Source of the DNA: Rubrivirga sp.
GTDB lineage: Bacteria; Bacteroidota; Rhodothermia; Rhodothermales; Rubricoccaceae
Assembly: GCA_012269805.1 (NCBI GenBank)
Contig: JAAXJP010000536.1
Coordinates: forward strand, 1-15,801
Direction: 5' to 3'
DNA: 15,801 nt
Numbering within the stretch: the first letter of the stretch is position 1; the number at the start of each line of letters is the position of its first letter. Under the pieces are notes generated by a model. The model saw only the letters and a program-made list of their open reading frames with translations, had not been told where the DNA came from and made no database searches. A program made the translations under genes and the position numbers. Positions 7,183-15,801 of the stretch are shown one piece after another.

Positions 7183-7217
7183 CCGCCTCGGCGACCCCGC
7201 GGGCCCACCGAGGCGGG
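7183..7217 (-). terminator. Hairpin after gcvP, candidate terminator
   Basis: Six nucleotides after the gcvP stop, the minus strand carries CCCGCCTCGG (7208-7217). It pairs over 9 bp with CCGAGGCGG (complement of 7183-7191) across a 16-nt loop that itself contains a CCGCGG palindrome. It belongs to the recurring post-stop hairpin family of this window. There is no T tract. It lies in front of the SUMF gene, so it may end the gcvP transcript. Confidence 0.48.
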
Positions 7218-7222
7218 CGGGC

Positions 7223-10081
<2,859 letters not shown>

Positions 10082-10170
10082 CGGGACCGGGTGGGGGGCT
10101 GGTCGGAAGTAACGCCAACGCGGCAGCCCGCGGTCCGCCTCACCGGGAGTTCGCCCGCCCTCCCCAGGCG

Positions 10171-10222
10171 CTCCGCCTCGGCCTTCGTTCCGAGCCCCTC
10201 CACCTCGGCACCGAGGCGGAGG
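10171..10222 (-). terminator. Nested hairpins after rnc, candidate terminator
   Basis: Two alternative stems lie just after the rnc stop (10231). A local one pairs CCTCC-A-CCTCGG (10197-10208) with CCGAGG-C-GGAGG (10211-10222), eleven pairs with one mismatch and a 2-nt loop. A longer-range one pairs CTCCGCCTCGG (10171-10181) perfectly with CCGAGGCGGAG (10211-10221). The two share the right arm, so they are mutually exclusive. No T tract follows. Termination before gcvP is the simplest reading; an attenuator-like switch is possible but unsupported. Confidence 0.45.
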
Positions 10223-10230
10223 AGGTGGGC

Positions 10231-11055
10231 CTACGCCTCGGCCTTCTCGCGCTCGCGGATCGCGGCGAGCGCCTCGCGGGCCGCGCCCTGCTCGGCGCCC
10301 TTTTTGGAGCGGTCCTCGCCCATCCCCATCCGCTCGCCGGAGACGACGGCGGCGACCGTGAACCAGCGGTCGTGGCTCGGCCCCTCCTCCGAGATCACCT
10401 CGTACGTCGGCTGGTCGAGGCCGAGGCCCTGGACGTACTCCAGGAGCCGGCTCTTGTGGTTGCTCTTGTCGGCCGCGGCCACGTCGAGGTCGACGCACCG
10501 GTCGAGGACGGCGGTCACGAACCGGCGGGACGCCGAGAACCCGAGGTCGAGGTAGACGGCCCCGACGACGGCCTCGAACGCGTCGGCGAGGATCGTCTGG
10601 TTCTGGCGGCCCTCGGAGCTGTCCATGTTCTCGCTCATGAGGATGAGCGGCCCGAGGCCGATCGCCTCGGCGTAGCCCGCCAGCGCCTTCCCGTTGACGA
10701 GCGTCGCGCGCGTCCGGGTCAGCAGGCCCTCGGCGCGGTCGGGGAACCGGCGGTACAGGACCTCGGCCACGATCGCGCCCAGCACGGCGTCGCCGAGGAA
10801 CTCGAGCCGCTCGTTCGACTCGGTCCCGTCGGTCGTGAGCCCCCGGAACAGCGACCGGTGGCGGAGCGCGTGCTCGTACAGGTCGAGGTCGCCGACGGGC
10901 ATCCCCACGAGCGCCTCGACGTCACGGCGGGCGACCCCGCGCTCGGTCACCTCGTCGACCACGGGCGGTGGGCCCTCGGCCGGCGAGCTCCGGAACGCCC
11001 CGAGCCACGACCGCACGAGGCGGCCGGTTCGGCGAATCGTTCCGGAGGTCGACAT
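10231..11055 (-). CDS. rnc: Ribonuclease III
   Basis: This 274-residue protein runs from ATG (11055) to TAG (10231-10233). RNase III cuts double-stranded RNA in rRNA processing and mRNA turnover. The signature [12 protein letters not shown] is at residues 81-92; E85 and D89, with D158 and E161 in ADAFEA, correspond to the Mg-binding catalytic residues (E41, D45, D114, E117 of E. coli, by motif). A double-stranded-RNA-binding domain follows from about 199 ([11 protein letters not shown]) to 266, ending in [16 protein letters not shown]. The protein has an N-terminal extension of about 40 residues, basic at first ([11 protein letters not shown]), as is usual in Bacteroidota-type RNase III. In many bacteria rnc follows acpP-fabF; here it is the first minus-strand gene of a divergent pair, with an aldehyde dehydrogenase on the other side. 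The frame extends upstream to 11790, but that part is antisense to the dehydrogenase. Confidence 0.97.
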   Translation of the reverse strand: MSTSGTIRRTGRLVRSWLGAFRSSPAEGPPPVVDEVTERGVARRDVEALVGMPVGDLDLYEHALRHRSLFRGLTTDGTESNERLEFLGDAVLGAIVAEVLYRRFPDRAEGLLTRTRATLVNGKALAGYAEAIGLGPLILMSENMDSSEGRQNQTILADAFEAVVGAVYLDLGFSASRRFVTAVLDRCVDLDVAAADKSNHKSRLLEYVQGLGLDQPTYEVISEEGPSHDRWFTVAAVVSGERMGMGEDRSKKGAEQGAAREALAAIREREKAEA

Positions 11056-11232
11056 GGGCAGCGTGGGCGGACCCGGAATCTCCCCATCCCGGCCGAGTTC
11101 GGCAACCGAGGGGGGCGGGTTTTCACGGGGACGGAGCGGACCCATGGGCTCGCGGGCGTGCGGGCTCGTGCGGAGACCGGAGCCTGTCCGTCGTTCACTC
11201 GTCCACAGGCTCACCCGTCCACAGGTCCACCC
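11056..11232. promoter_or_regulatory. Divergent intergenic region between rnc and the aldehyde dehydrogenase
   Basis: These 177 bases separate the starts of two divergent genes, so both promoters should lie here. I could not assign a confident -35/-10 or a Bacteroidota-type TAnnTTTG box on either strand. The only AT-richer spot is GGTTTTCACGG near 11118-11128. A 10-bp direct repeat sits at the dehydrogenase end and is listed separately. Confidence 0.5.
11200..11225 (+). repeat. Direct repeat CGTCCACAGG just before the aldehyde dehydrogenase
   Basis: CGTCCACAGG occurs at 11200-11209 and again at 11216-11225, a 16-bp offset, ending 7 nt before the ATG. A further GTCCAC follows from 11225. It overlaps the expected 5' UTR and ribosome-binding region, so it could be an operator or a small slippage duplication. 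No palindromic symmetry is seen. Confidence 0.4.
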
Positions 11233-12591
11233 ATGCCGACCACCGTCAACCCGGCCACCGAGGCCGAGATCGCTCACTACGAGCCCGCCTCCGACGCCGA
11301 CCTCGACGCCGCGCTCGACCGGGCCGCCGACGCCTTCGAGGCTCACCGACGGTCCGGCTTCGGCCAACGCGCCGAGGCCATGCGTCGCCTGGCAGACCTC
11401 CTCGAGGACAACGCCGACGACCACGGCCGCCTTATGACGACGGAGATGGGTAAGCCGCTCGACCAGGCCGTCGCCGAGGCCAAGAAGTGCGCCTGGGTCT
11501 GCCGCTACTACGCCGAGCACGCCGAGCGTTTTTTGGCGGACGACGTCCGAGAAACGGAGGCGTCGAGGAGCTTCGTGGCCTACGAGCCGCTCGGGCCGGT
11601 CCTCGCCATCATGCCGTGGAACTTCCCGTTCTGGCAGGCCTTCCGTTTCGCCGCGCCGACCGTCATGGCCGGCGGCGTCGGCATTCTCAAGCACGCCGCC
11701 CCGGTGCTCGGGTCGGGCGACCGGATGGCCGAGCTGTTCGCCGAGGCCGGCTTTGCCGAGGGCGTCTTCCAGCACCTCGTCATCGACCACGACCAGGCGG
11801 CCGCGGCCATCGCCGACGACCGGATCAAGGCGGTCACGCTGACGGGCAGCGAGAAGGCGGGCCGGGCGGTGGGCAAGGCGGCCGGCGAGGCGCTCAAGCC
11901 GTCCGTCCTCGAGCTCGGCGGGAGCGACGCGTTCGTCGTGCTGGCCGACGCCGACCTCGACGCGGCGGTCGAGACGGGCGTCCAGGCCCGCGTCCAGAAC
12001 AACGGCCAGTCGTGCATCGCGGCCAAACGGTTCATTCTCGACAAGCCGATCGCGGAGGAGTACACGCGCCGGTTCGTCGAGCGGATGGAGTCACTGGCGG
12101 TCGGGGACCCGACGGGCGACGTGGACCTCGGGCCGCTCGTCAGCGACGACGCGAGAGAGGGCGTCCACGAGCAGGTCGAGCGGGCCGCCAAGGCGGGCGC
12201 GGAGGTCCTCACCGGCGGCCGGGTCCTGGACGGCGCGGGCTACTACTACCCGCCGACGGTCCTCGGCAACGTGGCGGAGGGCAGCCCCGCGTTCGACGAG
12301 GAGATCTTCGGCCCGGTCGCGTCGCTGATCACCGCCGAGGACGCCGACGACGCGGTCCGCCTCGCGAACGCGACGGCGTTCGGCCTCGGCGGGAGCGTGT
12401 GGACGCAGGATGTCGCGAAGGGCGAGCGGCTGGCGCGTGAGATCCGCTCCGGCGCCGTGTTCGTCAACGAGATGACGAAGAGCCACCCGAACCTCCCGTT
12501 CGGCGGCATCGGGATCTCGGGCTACGGCCGCGAGCTCGCGCGGCAGGGCATCCGCGCGTTCGTCAACGAGAAGACGATCTGGGTCGACTGA
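11233..12591 (+). CDS. NAD(P)-dependent aldehyde dehydrogenase, succinate-semialdehyde dehydrogenase type (short form)
   Basis: This 452-residue protein runs from ATG (11233) to TGA (12589-12591). It oxidises an aldehyde to the acid with NAD(P)+. Catalytic landmarks are all present: N130 in MPWNFPFW, the cofactor loop GSEKAGRAVG, the general base E227 in LELGGSD, and the nucleophile C261 in NNGQSCIAAKRF. EEIFGPV and the C-terminal LPFGGIGISGYGREL are also intact. The length of about 450 and the wording ELGGSDAFVVLADADLD fit the short GabD1/Sad-like branch, which acts on succinate semialdehyde. This branch lacks the N-terminal 25-30 residues of classical GabD and the second redox-switch Cys after the nucleophile. 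The substrate assignment is by similarity; other short aliphatic aldehydes are possible. The frame is open far upstream, but only this ATG precedes the family's N-terminus (TTVNPATEAEIAHY). It is followed by a recurring-type hairpin. Confidence 0.92.
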   Translation: MPTTVNPATEAEIAHYEPASDADLDAALDRAADAFEAHRRSGFGQRAEAMRRLADLLEDNADDHGRLMTTEMGKPLDQAVAEAKKCAWVCRYYAEHAERFLADDVRETEASRSFVAYEPLGPVLAIMPWNFPFWQAFRFAAPTVMAGGVGILKHAAPVLGSGDRMAELFAEAGFAEGVFQHLVIDHDQAAAAIADDRIKAVTLTGSEKAGRAVGKAAGEALKPSVLELGGSDAFVVLADADLDAAVETGVQARVQNNGQSCIAAKRFILDKPIAEEYTRRFVERMESLAVGDPTGDVDLGPLVSDDAREGVHEQVERAAKAGAEVLTGGRVLDGAGYYYPPTVLGNVAEGSPAFDEEIFGPVASLITAEDADDAVRLANATAFGLGGSVWTQDVAKGERLAREIRSGAVFVNEMTKSHPNLPFGGIGISGYGRELARQGIRAFVNEKTIWVD

Positions 12592-12595
12592 CCCT

Positions 12596-12657
12596 GCCCG
12601 CCTCGGACGCCTGCCGGACGGTCCCAGCGGGTTGCCGAGGCCGACCAGGTCGGTCGG
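12596..12657 (+). terminator. Hairpins after the aldehyde dehydrogenase, candidate terminator
   Basis: Four nucleotides after the stop lies GCCCGCCTCGG (12596-12606), the same arm as after the minus-strand genes but now on the plus strand. Its GCCTCGG part can pair with CCGAGGC (12635-12641) across a 28-nt loop. A second hairpin, CCGACC (12641-12646) with GGTCGG (12652-12657), follows immediately. No T tract is present, so termination is inferred. Confidence 0.42.
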
Positions 12658-12808
12658 CGCGCGCCGGGCGGAAGGGCCAACCCGCGAGTCGGGGATCCTG
12701 ATCGGACTCCCGGGGGCCAAATCGTCTCCCCCAGAGGACGCCGCTCGCCTCAGGCCACGAAGTCATATCGGCCCCGTAGCCTAACAACGTAAGGCACCGC
12801 CAAGAAGA

Positions 12809-12838
12809 AAAGCGCTTCCGTTCGGATGGAAGCACTTT
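12809..12838. promoter_or_regulatory. Imperfect 11-bp hairpin in the gltB leader
   Basis: AAAGCGCTTCC (12809-12819) faces GGAAGCACTTT (12828-12838) with one mismatch and an 8-nt loop, GTTCGGAT. It is much less GC-rich than the post-stop hairpins and does not share their core. On the plus strand it lies about 110-150 nt before gltB, where it could be an attenuator, an RNA-stability element or an operator. On the minus strand it is followed by TTTTCTTCTT, so it could also stop antisense transcription coming from gltB. Confidence 0.4.
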
Positions 12839-12922
12839 CAACCCGCCCAAACTATGGCGCCCGGGAGCGAGTGAGGGCTTCTTGAAGCACGCGTTCGCCT
12901 TGTCTTCACGGTCTGCCAGCGG

Positions 12923-12952
12923 ATGGGTCGAAGGAGACGGAGCGAGGGGTGA
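12923..12952 (+). other. Possible 9-codon leader ORF (MGRRRRSEG) before gltB
   Basis: ATG 12923 opens a nine-codon frame with four consecutive Arg codons (CGA AGG AGA CGG), ending in TGA at 12950-12952. The TGA overlaps the alternative GTG start of gltB at 12949-12951. The Arg codons coincide with the AAGGAG/GGAG purine stretch that could serve as a Shine-Dalgarno sequence, which is the simpler explanation. It is listed as a weak candidate only. Confidence 0.15.
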
Positions 12953-12990
12953 CAGCCCTCGGCGTGCGCGCCCTCCAGACCCTGCCCGCC

Positions 12991-15801
12991 ATGCCGCGCA
13001 CGCTCTTCTCCCCCGCCGACCACCACGACGCCTGCGGCGTCGGGTTCGTCGCCACGCTCACCAACCTGCCGTCGCACGCGATCGTGACGCAGGGGCTGGA
13101 GATCCTCGTCCGCCTCGACCACCGCGGGGCGATCGGGGCGGACGGGCAGACGGGCGACGGGTGTGGCCTCACGGTCCAACTCCCCGACGCCTTCCTGTGC
13201 TCCGTTGCGGAAGAAGCCGGCGTCGCGCTTCCGCCGCAGGGGGACTACGCGCTGGCGATGCTCTTCCTGCCGGAGGGCGCCGTCGACGAGGCGCGCGCGC
13301 TCGTCGAGCGGATCTTGCTCGAGGAGCGGATCCCGCTGCTGTGGTGGCGCGAGGTGCCGACCGAGGCCGGCGTCCCCGGCCCGATCGCCCGCCAGTCGCA
13401 GCCGGCCGTGGCGCAGGCCGTCGTCGCACGCCCCGAGGGCGTCGAGCGCGGGGCCGACTTCGAGCGGGCGCTCTACATCGCCCGCCGCCGGATCGAGCGC
13501 GAGGCGCCGTTCGCCGACCCGTTCGCCGTCGTCTCGTTCTCGTCGCGCACGACGACCTACAAGGGGATGCTGACGCCCGCCCAACTGGCGGCGTTCTACC
13601 CCGACCTCCGCGACCCGCGCTTCAAGAGCGCTCTCGCGATGGTCCACTCGCGGTTCTCGACGAACACCCTCCCGCAGTGGCCGCTCGCGCAGCCGTTCCG
13701 GACGCTGTGCCACAACGGCGAGATCAACACGGTCCTGGGCAACCGGAACGCGTGGCGGGCGCGCGAGGCCGCGTTCTTCTCGTCCGCCTTCGGGCGGCGG
13801 CTCAAAGACGTGGTGCCCACCCTCGACGACCGCGACTCGGACTCGAAGTCGCTCGACGGCGCGCTCGAGCTGCTCGTCCACGCCGGCTGGCCGCTCCCGC
13901 AGGCCATCATGGCGCTCGTGCCCGAGGCCTGGGAGCACGCGCCCGACATGGATCCGGGGCGGCGCGCGTTCTACGAGGCGTTCGCCTGCGCGCTCGAGCC
14001 GTGGGACGGCCCCGCCACCATCCAGTTCACCGACGGCTCGACGCTGGGCGCCGTCCTCGACCGGAACGGCCTCCGCCCGTCGCGCTACACCGTCACGTCG
14101 GACGAGCTCGTGGTCCTGTCGTCGGAGACGGGCGTGCTCGACCTCGACCCGGCGACGATCGTCGAGAAAGGGCGGCTGGAGCCGGGGCGGATGCTCCTCC
14201 TCGACCTCGACGAGGGGCGGATCGTGAGCGACCGCGAGATCAAGGCCGGCCTCGCCACCGACGCGCCGTACGACGCGTGGCTCGCCCGCGGCCTCGTCCG
14301 CCTCGATGATCTCCGCGACGACGCCGAGGCGGCCGTCGCCAACGACGGGCTGAGCTTCGAGGAGCGCCTCCGCCTCTACGGGTACACGCAGGAGGACCTC
14401 GGGCTCCTCATCCCGCCGATGGCCAGCGACGGCAAAGAGGCCCTCGGGTCGATGGGCGACGACACGCCCATCGCGGCCCTCAGCGACCGCCCGCGGCTCC
14501 TCTTCGACCGCTTCCGCCAACGGTTCGCGCAGGTCACGAACCCGCCGCTCGACGCGATCCGTGAGGAGCTCGTGACGTCGCTCGTGACGCACCTCGGCGA
14601 GGCGCAGAACGTCTTGGAGCCCGGCCCCGAGCTGTGCCGCCGCCTCCGCCTCGAGCAACCGGTGCTGACGCCGGACGACCTCGCCCGCGTCCGCGCCTTC
14701 GGCGATCGCGACCCGGCGTTCCGGACGGCCACGCTCGACGCGACGCTCGGCCCCGACGAGACGCTCGCCGACGCCGTCGCCCGGCTCGTCACCGAGGCCG
14801 CCTCGGCGATCGAACGGCGAGCCTCGATCCTCATCCTGTCGGACTCCGCCGCGGACGCCGAGCGCGCGCCGATCCCGTCGCTGCTGGCCGTCGGCGCGGT
14901 CCACCACGGGCTGATCCGGCGCGGGCTGCGGACGTTCGCGGAGCTCGTCGTCGAGACCGGCGAGGCCCGGGAGGTCCACCACGTCGCTGCGCTCGTCGGC
15001 TACGGCGCCGCGGCCGTCTGCCCGACGCTCCTCGTCGACACGGTCCGCTGGCTGGCGGAGTCGGGGCACATCGAGGCCGAGCCGGACGCGGCCGTCGCGC
15101 ACACCGTCAAGGCCATCGGGAAGGGGCTCTTGAAGGTGCTCTCGAAGATGGGCATCTCGACGCTTCGCAGCTACCAGGGCGCCCAGATCTTCGAGGCCCT
15201 CGGGCTGGCCGACGAGGTCGTGGAGGCGGCCTTCGCCGGGACGCCCTCGCGCATCGGCGGCGCGACGTTCGCCGACCTCGAGGCCGAGCTCCGCCAGCGC
15301 CACGCGCAGGTGGGCACGAGCGGGGTCGACGTGGGCGGGCGCTACCAGTGGCGCCGGGGCGGCGAGCGCCACGCGTGGGGCCCCGAGGCCATCGTCCGTC
15401 TCCAGCAGGCCGTCCGCGCCGACGAAACCGACGCCGGGCGCTACGCCTCATTCGCCGCCTTCTCGGAGTCCGTCGACGACCTCTCGCGGCGGCGCTCGAC
15501 GCTCCGCAGCTTGTTGGATTTCGTCCATGCCGACGAGCCCGCCGAGGCGGACGCGGTCGAGCCGTGGAGCGACATCGTCACGCGGTTCAAGACGGGCGCG
15601 ATGTCGTACGGGTCGATCTCGCAGGAGGCCCACGAGACGCTGGCGGTGGCCATGAACCGGCTCGGCGGCAAGAGCAACACGGGCGAGGGCGGCGAGGACC
15701 CGGCGCGCTACCCGCGCTCGAACCCCGCGCGCAGCCGGATCAAGCAGATCGCCTCCGGCCGCTTCGGCGTGACGGCCGAGTACCTGGCCACCGCCGACGA
15801 G
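12991..15801 (+). CDS. gltB: Glutamate synthase large subunit (GOGAT), truncated by window edge
   Basis: The frame is open from ATG (12991) to the window end, 937 residues of a protein normally near 1500. GltB makes glutamate from glutamine and 2-oxoglutarate; its first domain releases ammonia, which is channelled to the FMN synthase domain. The class II (Ntn) glutaminase begins at C15 in HDACGVGFVA, the residue that becomes the N-terminal nucleophile after removal of a short propeptide. LVRLDHRGAIGADGQTGDG, MVHSRFSTNTLPQWP (about 216-230) and LCHNGEINTVLGN follow. The central domain starts near 463 (LYGYTQEDLGLLIPPMA), and the FMN domain near 868 (FKTGAMSYGSISQEAH, GKSNTGEGGED). An alternative GTG start at 12949 adds 14 residues and has a good GGAG (12939-12942) six bases ahead. 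I prefer ATG because propeptides of similar length are common and most genes here lack such a signal. gltD would be expected downstream, outside the window. Confidence 0.97.
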   Translation, partial: MPRTLFSPADHHDACGVGFVATLTNLPSHAIVTQGLEILVRLDHRGAIGADGQTGDGCGLTVQLPDAFLCSVAEEAGVALPPQGDYALAMLFLPEGAVDEARALVERILLEERIPLLWWREVPTEAGVPGPIARQSQPAVAQAVVARPEGVERGADFERALYIARRRIEREAPFADPFAVVSFSSRTTTYKGMLTPAQLAAFYPDLRDPRFKSALAMVHSRFSTNTLPQWPLAQPFRTLCHNGEINTVLGNRNAWRAREAAFFSSAFGRRLKDVVPTLDDRDSDSKSLDGALELLVHAGWPLPQAIMALVPEAWEHAPDMDPGRRAFYEAFACALEPWDGPATIQFTDGSTLGAVLDRNGLRPSRYTVTSDELVVLSSETGVLDLDPATIVEKGRLEPGRMLLLDLDEGRIVSDREIKAGLATDAPYDAWLARGLVRLDDLRDDAEAAVANDGLSFEERLRLYGYTQEDLGLLIPPMASDGKEALGSMGDDTPIAALSDRPRLLFDRFRQRFAQVTNPPLDAIREELVTSLVTHLGEAQNVLEPGPELCRRLRLEQPVLTPDDLARVRAFGDRDPAFRTATLDATLGPDETLADAVARLVTEAASAIERRASILILSDSAADAERAPIPSLLAVGAVHHGLIRRGLRTFAELVVETGEAREVHHVAALVGYGAAAVCPTLLVDTVRWLAESGHIEAEPDAAVAHTVKAIGKGLLKVLSKMGISTLRSYQGAQIFEALGLADEVVEAAFAGTPSRIGGATFADLEAELRQRHAQVGTSGVDVGGRYQWRRGGERHAWGPEAIVRLQQAVRADETDAGRYASFAAFSESVDDLSRRRSTLRSLLDFVHADEPAEADAVEPWSDIVTRFKTGAMSYGSISQEAHETLAVAMNRLGGKSNTGEGGEDPARYPRSNPARSRIKQIASGRFGVTAEYLATADE

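Larger units (their letters stand above)
12592..12990. other. 399-base region upstream of gltB with no protein gene recognised
   Basis: After the hairpins near the dehydrogenase stop, I see no gene of normal length. The stretch 12755-12860 is clearly less GC-rich than its surroundings (for example CATATCGG, CTAACAACGTAAGG and AAGAAGAAAAGCG), as expected for a promoter or 5' UTR. It contains an imperfect hairpin at 12809-12838. Two very short reading frames occur: ATG 12854 to TGA 12874 (MAPGSE) and ATG 12923 to TGA 12952 (MGRRRRSEG). The last overlaps a possible GTG start of gltB at 12949. Exact promoter boxes could not be assigned. Confidence 0.5.

Noticed and set aside
10082..10230. Glycine riboswitch before gcvP
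   Set aside because: The leader lacks the conserved glycine aptamer elements; only GC-rich post-rnc hairpins are seen.
12882..14309. A 475-residue plus-strand frame overlapping gltB, suggesting a frameshift in gltB
   Set aside because: It is a different frame with Arg/Pro/Ala-rich noise; the true gltB frame is uninterrupted from 12991 to the window end.
12838..15372. An 844-residue minus-strand open frame opposite gltB
   Set aside because: It has low-complexity Arg/Glu/Val-rich composition and no family resemblance; gltB on the plus strand explains the region fully.

Overview
The window is a very GC-rich (about 70% by eye), gene-dense piece of a bacterial chromosome. The DUF5916 outer-membrane protein, the Sec-type signal peptides ending in Ala-Gln, the near absence of Shine-Dalgarno sequences and the frequent GTG starts suggest a high-GC Bacteroidota/Rhodothermota-type organism, possibly a marine Rhodothermales relative. 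A Gemmatimonadota-like host is a weaker alternative. This is inferred from protein style only; there is no rRNA gene to confirm it.

Layout. Positions 1-11055 carry ten genes, all on the minus strand. From right to left in transcription order they are: rnc (RNase III), gcvP (glycine dehydrogenase P-protein), a SUMF/FGE-fold lipoprotein, a secreted DUF4440 (NTF2-like) protein, a GNAT acetyltransferase placed 4 nt after it, a secreted class C beta-lactamase-fold serine hydrolase, a large DUF5916 protein, a second GNAT acetyltransferase, a DUF3224 protein, and a class I SAM methyltransferase whose C-terminus runs off the left edge. A divergent intergenic region (11056-11232) separates rnc from two plus-strand genes: a short-form succinate-semialdehyde-type aldehyde dehydrogenase, and gltB (large subunit of glutamate synthase), which is cut by the right edge inside its FMN-binding synthase domain.

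Function. rnc, gcvP, gltB and the aldehyde dehydrogenase are housekeeping or central amino-acid and nitrogen metabolism genes. The stretch from 461 to 7133 is a loose run of small accessory enzymes and exported proteins. Most spacings are 60-150 nt and most gaps contain a hairpin, so many of these genes are probably separate transcription units. Exceptions are DUF4440-GNAT (4 nt) and DUF5916-GNAT (16 nt), which look co-transcribed.

I see no phage, transposon, CRISPR, toxin-antitoxin or secondary-metabolite system, and no convincing undescribed multi-gene system. The most notable non-coding signal is a recurring arm, GCCCGCCTCGG or close variants, found just after the stop codons of several unrelated genes and always in the orientation of the gene. 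It usually pairs with a CCGAGGCGG arm to form a hairpin, and once it is followed by a run of seven T. It looks like a lineage-specific family of transcription terminators. The 399-base region before gltB, with a locally AT-rich patch and an imperfect 11-bp hairpin, is the best candidate for a regulatory leader.
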